64,000 bases of DNA from Trichomonas vaginalis G3. Lineage: Eukaryota; Parabasalia; Trichomonadida; Trichomonadidae. The notes below the pieces were generated by a model, which ran no database searches, was not told the DNA's origin, and worked only from the letters and a program-made list of their open reading frames with translations. The position numbers and the translations under genes were made by a program. Below are positions 54,023 through 64,000 of the stretch, piece by piece. Each line of letters starts with the position of its first letter. Within the stretch, counting starts at the first letter, position 1. The stretch covers positions 13,082,001 through 13,146,000 of the forward strand of contig NC_067205.1 of the NCBI RefSeq assembly GCF_026262505.1. Reading direction: 5' to 3'.

Positions 54023-55546
54023 ATGCTATTATAATCTATAAATAAATCATCGAGATTTTTTTGAAATTTTCTATAATTTTTTATTATTTTACTAATTCGT
54101 TATCTTTCTTTTCATGAGAAGATGTGTGCAAATAAGATATTTGAAGCTGAAAATCAAATAAAGTACTCACAAAATCTAGATTGAGAGGCGGTCAATGACT
54201 TTTGAGGGGAAATTAACGCATGGAATTTAATATTATTTAGGTTGATATTCTTGCTTATTATTTCAGAAAAAAATCTTAAAAATTTCAATATGAAAATTGA
54301 AAGCAATTCAAAAAAATTGCTAACATGTAAATTTTAATATCCTATGCATAATTTCATATTTTGAATATTTTTTATTTTTGTTTAAAACTTAAAATTTTGC
54401 GAATTTAATATAATTTATAAAATATAATACGTATATATATTTAAAATACACTAAATTTAATTGTTAATTGACGTTTTTGGGAATGAATTTTATCAAAACA
54501 TGCCTGAATCCGAAAATTTGAAAGAACGAATTACACAATCATATATGTAGAATTCAAAATACAAACTTAAAGATTGTATACGTTTAAAATTATTCAGATT
54601 GGGTTTGATTTCCACTCATTCTGTTTCTTTTGAACTCTAACACTAACATTTCATGATGATTACATGATCCATTTATACATGGTTGAATTGTTCCAGATTC
54701 TACCAGAAAATCAATCCAAATTTCTCAATGCATTCATGTTGATTGGACAAAATTTAAAATTTATCAGCCTGTTTCCAGAGAAACTCATATATTCCCTAAT
54801 GAAATGTAATTTTTGCTACATTTATTTCAATCAAATTTCAAAAAATTGACTGCAGAGCTTGAAAAGGTGATGAATCATGTTGTTATTAGATGTACATATT
54901 AGATTTACTATTTCCAAAAAAATGCTCAAATTTGAATAGTTTTTAGAAAATTTGGAATTACACTCCTTACATTATATATAATTAAATGTTTAAATTTTAT
55001 TTATTTTTCCCTTTTAATTTTATAACGTGCTCTATCAAAACTAACCTCTCAATTGAAGGCCACAAAATCTAAGTAGTGAGGGTACACAAATTTTGTATGG
55101 AGTCCGGTTCAATTTTTGAGAGCCTCACTACTTAGATTTTGTGACTACCTTAATTTTGGTAAATCAATGTTCAATTGAATTCTAAAATATTGACTCAGTA
55201 ATACAATATAATTTTAATACGTCAACATTTTTCAGATTTAGTCTGTGCGGTCGAATTGAATTTTCTCAATTTCAATTGAACTCCTAAAAAAAATTTCTTA
55301 TTCCAATAAATGAAAGCATTCATTGGTCACTCCATGTTAGTAAAATTCCTAAAGTTATCAAAATTGGGCTGTAGTTTTTGCAAAAGGAAAGCATCATTCA
55401 AAATTTTGCCCGGTAGATCCATTCAAATTATTCGAACATTAATTAAAAAGAATAGTAATATATTTCGGATTAACAAGACAAAATCCAAAAACGTTTTTTT
55501 CTCATAGAAAACTTTCTGCATAATCATTGAAAAATTTTAAATTCAA
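54023..55546. other. Long AT-rich spacer, no gene seen
   Basis: It is 1.5 kb of AT-rich DNA with scattered short open frames of poor composition. The one structured item is the inverted repeat at 55061-55143. The surface protein gene follows. Confidence 0.5.
55061..55143. repeat. Perfect 21-bp inverted repeat with a 41-bp loop
   Basis: CACAAAATCTAAGTAGTGAG and one more G at 55061-55081 pair exactly with 55123-55143. The loop is 41 bases. It may be a tiny non-autonomous DNA transposon or a hairpin; no target duplication is obvious. Confidence 0.7.
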
Positions 55547-58405
55547 ATGCTCTATCTCTTTTTCGTTTTCTCCAACTCCGCAATATTAAGAAGTGCTACA
55601 TCTGGTACTCTTACTATTACCAATACAATCTTTCAGAATTACGCTAATGATAGAGCTATAAATACAGATCAAAATGCAGCATTAACGGTTTCTGACGTAA
55701 CTTTTTTCAACTTTAGAGGAGGATATGCTCCTTGCATTAATGCAGCCGGAAGAGGCACAACTACAGTCACAAAAGTATGTTGCCAGTATTGTTTTGCTTC
55801 AGATTCTTGCAGTTTCATGAGACAACTCAATAGCCAGTTAGAAATGACATATACTATGATATCTTACTGTGGAGCCGCTACAGACTATTCAAATAATGAT
55901 GGTTTGATTTTTGAATCATCAAGTGGTTCAACCATCAAATATGTGAATGCTTCTTCAAACAAACCAAAGTACTGCACATTGAATGTATTATACGCTTCTC
56001 AACCAGTCCAATTTTGCGAGTTTATTAATAATTCTCACGTTTATCAAGCTCTTTACGTCAAAGGCGGTGTTACGGAATGTAAAAACAATATATTCCATAA
56101 GAACGTAGGTATTGGACTCTTTGTTGAGTCATATTCCAGTTATTATGTCAGAAATTGTTTATTCACTTTAAACAACAATTATGACATTAAAGCTCAGTCA
56201 GCAACAGTATACATTGAAAGTTGCGATTTCTGGAATAAGAAAACCGATGGATCTGTCATTGAAAGCGGATCAAATAATCATTTCTGGGGAGAACATAATC
56301 CAACTGAAGTAATTGTTGCTAATCCATATTGGGGAGAGCAAAACAACAGATGTCCATATAATCCTTTTACTCCTCCTACATACCATCCCCTTCCATCTCC
56401 TTCAACTCCTCCTGCAACGATGTATAAAACTCCGGTAGGAACACCATTCTTATCACCAGTTGTAACACCTTATAATACACCAGTAGATACCATTGATTCT
56501 ACTCCTTTCGGTACTCCATTTAATACATTTCATGAAACTGCCAAAGAAACACCGAATGAAACACCATTAGTTACACCATTTATTACATTTGAAAATACTC
56601 CACATGATACACCATTTTCAACTGTTGTTTTAACTCCAAATTATACTCCATTTAATACTTTCTCAGAAACAGCAAAAGAAACACAATATGATACACCATT
56701 CAACACATTTATAAATACTCCTAATGATACTCCATTAGTTACTCCATTTTCTACGCCTTTCCAAACGAATTTCATGACATTTGATGAAACTCCTTTTATA
56801 ACAGCTCATGAAACTCATTTTGAAACTCCATTCAGTACATTATCATATACACAAATAGAAACACCATATATTACACCTTATGACACTCCATATTTAACCA
56901 ATTATGAAACAATCAAAGAAACATTAAAAGAAACTACATTTTTGACAGAATTTGAAACACCTTTTGTTTCTCCTTTCCAAACAATTGAAGAAACATATAA
57001 AGAAACACCAAGAGAAACTGTATTTATAACTCCTTTTGATACTGTATTTTTAACTCCATTTAATACACCATATGAAACTGTTTATGAAACACCATTTATA
57101 ACAAACCATGAAACAATCAAAGAAACATCAAAAGAAACTCCATTTGATACACCTTTTATTACAGTATTTGAAACACCTTATTTAACTTATCAAGAAACAT
57201 ATAAAGAAACACCATTTGAAACTGTATTTGATACACCTTTTGATACAGTTTATTTAACACCTTTTAATACTCCATTTGATACTGTATTTTTAACTCCTTT
57301 TAATTCTCCTTTTGAAACTGTTTTCGAAACACCATTTATAACTAACCATGAAACTGTTAAAGAAACTAACTTTGAAACACCATTTAATACAATTGTTGAA
57401 ACTCCTTTTGATACTCCTTTTGTTACAAATATCAAAACACCTTATGAAACACCATATTTAACTGAATGTGAAACACCTTTTATTACTAATTTCCAAACAG
57501 AAAAAGAAACACCTTTTGAAACTGTTTTCGAAACACCATTTTTAACTAATCATGAAACAGTTAAAGAAACAAATTATGAAACACCTTTTGATACACCATA
57601 TTTGACTGTATTTGAAACACCTTATATAACTAATTATGAAACACCATTTTTAACAAATTATGAAACACCAATAGAAACTGTTTCTAAAACACCTTTTGAA
57701 ACATTTTTGATGACAAATATTATGACACAAAAAGAAACTCCATTTGAAACACCATTTTATTCACTCAAAATGACAATGTTTGAGACACCTTTGATGACAA
57801 TTTCTCAAACACCATTTAATACAGCAGTAGAAACAGTTTATTCAACACCAATTTTCACTGCAAATAAAACACCATTTAATACAATGTCGATGACATTGAA
57901 TCCAACAAAAACTCCAAAAGAAACAGCATCACCAAGTAAATCACCAACACCAGCTCCATCATTGGATCCAGCATTACTTGGATGGGAGAATCCAATAGAC
58001 CATATTTCTCCTTATTCATGGATAGGTATTGGTGTTTTGGCTTTAGTTGTTGTTTCGATTATTGTCGTTGTTGCAATTTGTTTGAAGAGAAAACCAAAGG
58101 TAATTGTACATAGATTGGAAGGAGCTTCTGAATCATCAACAATTTATGAATATACAGAATCCAGCTATGAAGAAAATCATGAGGAAGAAGAGCACGAAGT
58201 AAATGAAGAAAATGAAAGTTTAGTTTTGTTCTCTGAAAGAGAATTAACTGTAGAAACTGGAGAAAATTCTGTTTACACAAATTCAAGGGATTACGGAAAT
58301 CCACCAGAAATTATCTTCTCAGATAATTCTGATTGCACCGATTCCAAGCTTTCTAATGAATGCAATGGAATCAAAAACCATAATATTAGTTTGCTTATAT
58401 TATAA
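55547..58405 (+). CDS. Type I surface protein with threonine tetrapeptide repeats
   Basis: It encodes 952 residues. A short hydrophobic start (MLYLFFVFSNSAILRS) may be a signal peptide. Residues 20-265 look like a right-handed beta-helix (short repeating strands such as CEFINNSHVYQALYVKGGVT). From about 289 to 805 runs a strict four-residue repeat, Thr-Pro-Phe-X or Thr-X-X-Glu, about 130 units. A transmembrane helix follows at about 824-848 (IGIGVLALVVVSIIVVVAIC), then a basic stop and an acidic 100-residue tail. It is probably a mucin-like stalk carrying a beta-helical head, as in trichomonad Pmp-like surface proteins. Its ligand is unknown. Confidence 0.8.
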   Translation: MLYLFFVFSNSAILRSATSGTLTITNTIFQNYANDRAINTDQNAALTVSDVTFFNFRGGYAPCINAAGRGTTTVTKVCCQYCFASDSCSFMRQLNSQLEMTYTMISYCGAATDYSNNDGLIFESSSGSTIKYVNASSNKPKYCTLNVLYASQPVQFCEFINNSHVYQALYVKGGVTECKNNIFHKNVGIGLFVESYSSYYVRNCLFTLNNNYDIKAQSATVYIESCDFWNKKTDGSVIESGSNNHFWGEHNPTEVIVANPYWGEQNNRCPYNPFTPPTYHPLPSPSTPPATMYKTPVGTPFLSPVVTPYNTPVDTIDSTPFGTPFNTFHETAKETPNETPLVTPFITFENTPHDTPFSTVVLTPNYTPFNTFSETAKETQYDTPFNTFINTPNDTPLVTPFSTPFQTNFMTFDETPFITAHETHFETPFSTLSYTQIETPYITPYDTPYLTNYETIKETLKETTFLTEFETPFVSPFQTIEETYKETPRETVFITPFDTVFLTPFNTPYETVYETPFITNHETIKETSKETPFDTPFITVFETPYLTYQETYKETPFETVFDTPFDTVYLTPFNTPFDTVFLTPFNSPFETVFETPFITNHETVKETNFETPFNTIVETPFDTPFVTNIKTPYETPYLTECETPFITNFQTEKETPFETVFETPFLTNHETVKETNYETPFDTPYLTVFETPYITNYETPFLTNYETPIETVSKTPFETFLMTNIMTQKETPFETPFYSLKMTMFETPLMTISQTPFNTAVETVYSTPIFTANKTPFNTMSMTLNPTKTPKETASPSKSPTPAPSLDPALLGWENPIDHISPYSWIGIGVLALVVVSIIVVVAICLKRKPKVIVHRLEGASESSTIYEYTESSYEENHEEEEHEVNEENESLVLFSERELTVETGENSVYTNSRDYGNPPEIIFSDNSDCTDSKLSNECNGIKNHNISLLIL

Positions 58406-58944
58406 ATAAAATGTTTGTATTTATCTATGCTATAATCAAATCTAAATTTTTTAAAAAAATCTTCTTGTAATCAAATGGTATGATCAAGTCCATTAAACTT
58501 GATATCGAAGAAAATCCAAAACACGCTCAATAATGAATTTCACATGTTTATAATCAGTCGAATTTCGTTACGAATATGTAGTTGATTCTTTCAGTAAAGC
58601 AACAACAAAATACATTTAAAATTACGCGCAAACAATTAATACATCTTGGGCTCCATAAGCAAAAGCATCACTCTCCAAAATGCTTAAATCAAATAAGATG
58701 GTAGTTACTCCATATTGGGCTATCTCTGTGGACATCTGTTTTCTTGAAAATATGGAATCCAAAAAAATATGCAAAGATATTGTAAAAATTATAAATTTGT
58801 GGGTTTATTTTCAATATACTGTGCATATTGCTTACATCCTTTTCAATTTAGAGTTAGTTTTTCTTTTTCTTTTTGGTATGTTTAACAACTGCCATAGAAA
58901 GGGGAAATTCAAAAATATGAGCCCTATATAACAATGATGAATAT
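58406..58944. other. Spacer, no gene seen
   Basis: This is AT-rich DNA between the surface protein gene and the minisatellite. A plus frame at 58680-58931 has no protein character I can support. The stop of the upstream gene is followed by TAAATAAAATG, which includes the TAAA signal. Confidence 0.5.
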
Positions 58945-61885
58945 AACTAGGAATAGAATTTCATAAAACAATGATGAATATAATCAGGAATAGAATACGA
59001 TAAAACAATGATGAATATGAAAAGAAGTAGAATTTCATAAAACAATGATGAATATGAAAAGAAATAGAATTTCATAAAACTATGATGAATATGAAACGAA
59101 ATAGAATACGATAAAACAATGATGAATATGAAAAGAAGTAGAATTTCATAAAAATATGATGAATATAAAAAGAAATAGAATACGATAAAACAATGATGAA
59201 TATGAAAAGAAGTAGAATACGATAAAACAATGATGAATATGAAAAGAAGTAGAATACGATAAAACAATGATGAATATGAAAAGAAGTAGAATTTCATAAA
59301 AATATGATGAATATGAAAAGAAATAGAATTTCATAAAACAATGAAGAATTCTATAATAATCACATTCTTCCGCACCATGTTCAACTAATAAGTTAATAAT
59401 TTCGTCTGATCCTGCCTTGCGTGCAATTGAAAGAGGACATTTACTAATATCAAGAGAATTTGATTAAACAACATTGAATATGAAAAGAAAAAGAATGTAT
59501 TGAAATAATAATTAATTTGAAATTTTATAGAATTTGATAAAACAATGATGGATATTAATAGAGAGATAATGTTATAAAATAATGATTAGTATGAAAAGAA
59601 AGAAAATGCGATAAATAAAGGATGGATATTAGAGGAAAGAAAATGTCATAAAAAATTGATCAATATGAGAAGAAAGAAAATGTTATAAAACAATTAAGAA
59701 TATGAAAAGAAGTAGAGTAGTATAAAACTATGATTAATATGAAAAGAAATAGAATTCCATAAAAAAGTGATGAATATGAAAAGAAACAGAATTGAATAAA
59801 ACAATGAAGAATATGAAAAGAAATAGAATACGATAAAATAGTGATGAATATAAAAAGAATGAGAAAAAGAATCATGTTAACATTTGCACCATGTTCAACC
59901 AAGAATTTAACAATTTCAAGCGAACCTGCTTTGATTGCAACAGATAGAGGGCATTTATTACTATCAAGAGAATTTGATTAAACAACATTGAATATGAAAA
60001 GAAAAAGATTTTCATTAAAACAAAGGTTAATTTGAAATTTTTCGGAATTTGATAAATAAATGACAAATATGAAAAGAATAAGAATTACATATAGCAATGA
60101 TAAATATAAAAAGAATAAGAATGCTATAAAACTATTATGAATATGAAAAGAGATAGAATGTAATAAAACAAAGAAGAATATGAAAAGTAGTAAAATTGAA
60201 TAAATAAATGATGAATATGAAAATAAATAGAATGTAATAAAACAAAGAGGAATATGAAAAGAAAAAGAATTCCATAAAACAATGATCAATATGAATAGAA
60301 ATAGAATTCTATAAAACAATGAAGAATATAAAAATAAATAGAATGTCATAAAATAATGATAAATATGAAAATTAAAAGAATGTCATTAAATAATGAAGAA
60401 TATGAGAAGAAATAGATTATAATAAAACATTGAAGAATATGAAAAGAACGAGAATGTGATAAATGAATAATCAATATGAAAAGATGAAGAATTAACTAAA
60501 ACAATGATAAATATGAAAAGAAATAAATTGTTATTAAACAATGATAAATTTGAGAAGAAACAGAATGTAATTAAAGAATGATGAATATGAAAAGAATAAT
60601 AATTCCATTCAACATTGATGAATGTGAAAATAAATAAAATTGAATAAAAAAATGATGAAAATGAATGGAAAGAAAATGTCATAAAGCAAAGATGAAAATC
60701 AAACTAGATAGAATATAATATAGCAATGAAGAATATGAAAAGAAATAGAATACGATAAAATAGTGATGAATATAAAAAGAATGAGAAAAAGAATCATGTT
60801 AACATTTGCACCATGTTCAACCAAGTATTTAACAATTTCAAGCGAACCTGCTTTGATTGCAACAGATAGATGACATTCATTACTATCAAGAGAATTAGAT
60901 CAAAAAACATTGAATATGAAAAGTAAAAGAATTCCATAAAATAATGATGAATATTAATAGGGGAAAAATGTGATAAAGCAATGAAGCATATGAAAAGAAA
61001 TAAAATATAATAAAACAATGAAGAATATGAAAAGATGGAGAATTAAATAAAACAATGATGAATATGAGAAGAAAGAGAATGTCATAAAACAATGATTAAT
61101 GTATAAAGAAATATAATTCCATAAAACGATGACAAATATGATCAGAATGAGGAAAAGTATCTTGTCAACATCTGCACCATGTTCAATCAAACATTTAACA
61201 ATTTCAATTGATTCAAATTTAATTGCAACAGATAGGGGACATTCATTAATCTCAAGAGAATTTGTTAAAATAATGACGAATGTGATAAGAAAATAAATGT
61301 ATTTAAACAATGATGGATATGAAAAGAAAAATTATGTCATAAAACATTGGTGAATATGAAAAGAAATAGAATTATATAAAAGAATGATGAATATGAGAAG
61401 AAATAGAATTCTTTAATACAATGATAAATATGAAAAGAAATAGAATACAATAAAAGAATGTTGGATATGATTAGAAATAGAATAAGATAAAACAATAATG
61501 AATATGAAAAGAAATAGAATGTAATAATAGAATGTTGAATATGAAAAGGAGTGAAATTTCATTAAACAATTATGAATAAAAGTAGAAATTGAATACCATA
61601 AAGCAATGATAAATATGAAAAGAAATAGAATTTCATAAATCAATGATGAATATGAAAAGAGATAGAATTGTGTAAAGTAATTATGAATATGAGAAGAAAT
61701 AGAATTTCATTAAAAAATGATGAATATAAGAAGAAATAGAATTATATAAAAGAATGATTGATATGAATAGAAATAGGGTGTAATAAAAGAATGTTGAATA
61801 TGAAAAAGAAATAGAATGTAATAAATGAATGATGAATATGAAAAGAAATAGAATGTAATAAATCATTGATGGATGTGAAATGAAA
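58945..61885. repeat. 37-bp minisatellite arrays
   Basis: The unit is built on ATAAAACAATGATGAATATG followed by AAAAGAAATAGAATTTC, repeating every 37 bases with many small changes. Five arrays lie at about 58945-59345, 59470-59865, 59980-60790, 60905-61155 and 61270-61885. They are separated by single ankyrin-repeat segments. Because 37 is not a multiple of three, each array can be read in all frames, giving spurious Phe/His/Ile-rich frames on the minus strand. Confidence 0.88.
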
Positions 61886-62710
61886 GAGAATAAATTCCTC
61901 GTTGACATCTATTCCCTTCGAAAGTAAATACGAAGCAATATCAAAATTTCCGAAAAACAAGCATTCGGCCAATAAACAATTAGGGGATTGGCCCAAATTT
62001 GTCCCAAAATAATCAGCAATTGCATAATTCCGATATTTTAATGCAGTGTTAATCATTCCTTTAAAAGATTTACCATCTTCTATCATCTGCATAAAAATAT
62101 TTTGATTTCCGCCTTGAACGGCCTTTTTTTCCGAAGAATTTGTATATTTAACTCCTTTATTCTTCAAATAAATGAAACACAACTCTGATCCGAATTTAAT
62201 TGCGCAATTAAGTAGAGTCGAGTGATTATATTCTTTCTTCATATTAACATCAAGGTTTGGGAATTTGCTTTTAAGATCATCAACTTTGTCCCATACAATG
62301 TAGTAATAAGGAGAATCTTTTGGATAAATATTGAGAAATTCTTCTTCTGTTTTCTTGGGTTTGAATTCTTCAAACTTGCCTTTATAATGTAATAAGGCAG
62401 TTAAAACAGAGTTATCTGGTTTCTTAATGATTGAAAATTCATCTAATATCTTGTTGTAAAGTTCTGCAAATAATCCAAGTTTTTTAACAAGCAAATTTGA
62501 AAAAACATCAATCAGACCAAGTGCTATTTTGATAGATATTTTATTAGTTTTGATTAAATCGATGATTTGTGATGATGATTGTAAAATATTATTGGAATTA
62601 ATGTCCCATATTATTTTTGAAGCTTGACAAGGATCCGCGAATATTTCAGTAGGTTTGATATCACTAAAAAACGTTTTGCCTATAATTGCTGCTTTCTTAT
62701 ATCTTGACAT
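59355..62710 (-). pseudogene. Ankyrin-repeat gene interrupted by minisatellite arrays
   Basis: The start at 62710 (MSRYKKAAIIGKTFFSDIKP) leads a helical N-terminal domain of about 120 residues, as in trichomonad ankyrin proteins (DUF3447 type). Ankyrin units follow: YNHSTLLNCAIKFGSELCFI and on to LLSKGIDVNEEFI near 61890. Beyond this, further units appear as separate 100-bp islands: 61160-61263 (CPLSVAIKFESIEIVKCLIE), 60795-60897 and 59870-59970 (both SVAIKAGSLEIVK type) and 59355-59460 (LLVEHGAEECDYYRIL). All breaks fall at the same place, between one repeat and the next. As it stands the frame runs into the first array and ends. Confidence 0.75.
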
Positions 62711-63221
62711 CGAAACTTAGAAAAATTTAAATCGCGACCAAACCGTTGTAATCACCAATGAATTCAAATTTTAAAGAGGATAACTTTAGCTGTTTTAAAA
62801 GGCTCATCATTAGACAATTGTTTGGGTAAAGTATTAAGTCCAAACTCTTACTTTTCAACCCTGAATAATTCAGGATCTGGGAAAAGCATATGAAACGTAT
62901 GTATTTTTATCACAAGTAACTTATTGATTATCTCAATGTGTCATAAATATTTACATAAAATAGCATTTGGACTTTTTTCATGAAACAATAAATGAAAAAG
63001 GGTATTCCGAACATTTTCCTTAAAATTTGATTTATGCATCATTATTCAAAATGTAATTTATGGTAATTAGCTGTTAAATGCTGAAATCGTTTTAGTAGTA
63101 GGATAGGATGGGTTGTGTGACTTTTTTTGTAAACGTAAGAATTCATACAATATCGAGCGATTTTGTATCATTTTTTTAACATATTAATTTTAAAATAATT
63201 TATTTTTTTATTCTTACATAA
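62711..63221. other. Divergent spacer, no gene seen
   Basis: It is AT-rich DNA between the ankyrin gene start and the gene at 63222. The last 60 bases are almost pure A/T (ATTTTAAAATAATTTATTTT), resembling the leaders of Maverick genes. I found no terminal repeat. Confidence 0.45.
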
Positions 63222-63602
63222 ATGACCCAACAAGTAAAACCAGATAAAATAGATTATCGAATTTTAGAGGATGGTGTTCCTGTTTATATTCAAAGATTTA
63301 AAGGGAAGCAATATTATAGAATTGTTAATCCTGAATACATAAAACATTTATTTAAAAAGGAAGACTGTGAATTATTAAACGCTAATGAATATGAAACCAA
63401 TAAATCAAAACTGAGATATAAATATATTGGAAGTGATGAAAGATGCAAAGATAAAGATAAAGTTTATACAGTTTCATATAATAAATGGAAAACCAATAAG
63501 ATAAGAAAACATTTAGGAGATTATGGGAAATGCTCTGAATTCTTCAAATCTAGTATGTACGAGAGAATAAAAGAAATTAGAAATAATTATTTTCATGAAT
63601 GA
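63222..63602 (+). CDS. Unrecognised small protein (126 aa)
   Basis: It encodes MTQQVKPDKIDYRILEDGVP, continuing VYIQRFKGKQYYRIVNPEYI, and is basic and Tyr-rich with a Cys-Lys-Asp stretch (DERCKDKDKVYTVSYNKWKT). The fold may be a small beta domain followed by helices. The AT-only leader with TTACATAAATG is like those in Maverick elements, so it may mark the edge of another mobile element, but no hallmark gene is in view. Confidence 0.5.
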   Translation: MTQQVKPDKIDYRILEDGVPVYIQRFKGKQYYRIVNPEYIKHLFKKEDCELLNANEYETNKSKLRYKYIGSDERCKDKDKVYTVSYNKWKTNKIRKHLGDYGKCSEFFKSSMYERIKEIRNNYFHE

Positions 63603-63690
63603 AAGATTCACTACCATAATGAAATAAAAAAATAAACTTTAAAAATTCATGTCTTACATTTTTGAATAATTTATTTTTATTTTGTATGAA

Positions 63691-64000
63691 ATGAGCGTCA
63701 AAACTAACGACGTGAAAACATTGGGATTCACAAATGAGGAAATAAAGGATATATTAGATGAGATGTGTTATGAAGTTAGTAAATATTATTTAAGAAATTG
63801 TCAAAAATTTGCCGAGTTATTAAATGATTTAGATTATGATGGAAAAATGAATAAAGATGATGTTATAAATTTCTTATATCCCACATCTGAAGAAGAAAAA
63901 CCTAAAGAACCTGATGTTTTCCCTGAATATTATGAAGAACGGATTAAAGATGATGAATACGATGAAATTGAAAAACTGGAAAAAATAAGAGATGAAATAG
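63691..64000 (+). CDS. Acidic protein with EF-hand loop, C-terminus off the window
   Basis: An open frame of 103 codons begins at the ATG at 63691 and runs off the right edge. A helical start (NEEIKDILDEMCYEVSKYYL) is followed by DLDYDGKMNKDD, which fits the 12-residue EF-hand calcium loop (acidic at 1, 3, 5 and 12, Gly at 6, hydrophobic at 8), flanked by helices. The rest is very acidic (EEYYEERIKDDEYDEIEKLEK). It is preceded by an AT-rich leader like the gene at 63222, in the same direction. Calcium binding is inferred from the loop only. Confidence 0.55.
   Translation, partial: MSVKTNDVKTLGFTNEEIKDILDEMCYEVSKYYLRNCQKFAELLNDLDYDGKMNKDDVINFLYPTSEEEKPKEPDVFPEYYEERIKDDEYDEIEKLEKIRDEI

Noticed and set aside
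57250-57435. Antisense Gly/Val/Ser repeat frame in the surface protein gene
   Set aside because: It is the complement of the tetrapeptide repeats and has no independent support.
58947-61908. Many Phe/His/Ile-rich minus-strand frames as membrane protein genes
   Set aside because: They are readings of the 37-bp minisatellite, which is open in several frames because 37 is not a multiple of three.

Overview
The window looks like nuclear DNA of a trichomonad, most likely Trichomonas vaginalis or a very close relative. The evidence is AT-rich intronless genes with very short leaders, initiator-like TCA motifs just before start codons, stop codons placed inside TAAA, an ankyrin-repeat gene of trichomonad style, a Mutator-like (MULE) transposase, and two Maverick/Polinton elements, a class known to be extremely abundant in this genome.

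Region 1 (1 to about 24.2 kb) is Maverick copy 1, whose left end lies outside the window. It carries, in order, a coiled-coil and a large structural-type protein, a double-jelly-roll major capsid remnant, a putative minor capsid gene, a superfamily 3 helicase remnant, a packaging ATPase, a more G+C-rich block of small genes in both orientations (one with an HNH/NUMOD4-like tail), a divergent family B DNA polymerase-like gene, an integrase remnant, a phage-like fibre gene and a Dam-like adenine DNA methyltransferase. It looks broken, with roughly eight to ten breaks.

Region 2 (24.2 to 46.8 kb) is a nest. A MULE transposase gene on the minus strand is split by Maverick copy 2 (25234-46094, 20,861 bp). 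The insertion is bounded by a perfect 6-bp target duplication, AGAGTC, and by 584-bp terminal inverted repeats in which I see only two differences. Copy 2 carries a canonical protein-primed PolB remnant, integrase with chromodomain, packaging ATPase, capsid genes, fibre genes, three KilA-N/T5orf172-type regulators and several small proteins. An identical 94-codon gene sits inside both terminal repeats. About six to eight breaks are apparent.

Region 3 (47.0 to 48.1 kb) is an unusual array of about eleven long hairpins that share almost no sequence except for one 250-bp duplication. I cannot assign it to a known element.

Region 4 (48.9 to 64 kb) is host DNA: ribosomal protein eS26, a multi-pass membrane protein, an EEF1AKMT4/METTL13-like methyltransferase, an intact cysteine synthase, a large type I surface protein with about 130 threonine-led tetrapeptides, an ankyrin-repeat gene invaded by a 37-bp minisatellite between its repeats, and two small unrecognised genes at the right edge, one with an EF-hand loop.

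Other cross-cutting signals are a dispersed GC-rich double-palindrome of about 30-40 bp found in intergenic DNA and in frame inside genes of copy 2 and the MULE, a family of homologous structural proteins present twice in copy 2 and once in copy 1, and a short N-terminal module shared by three otherwise different Maverick proteins.
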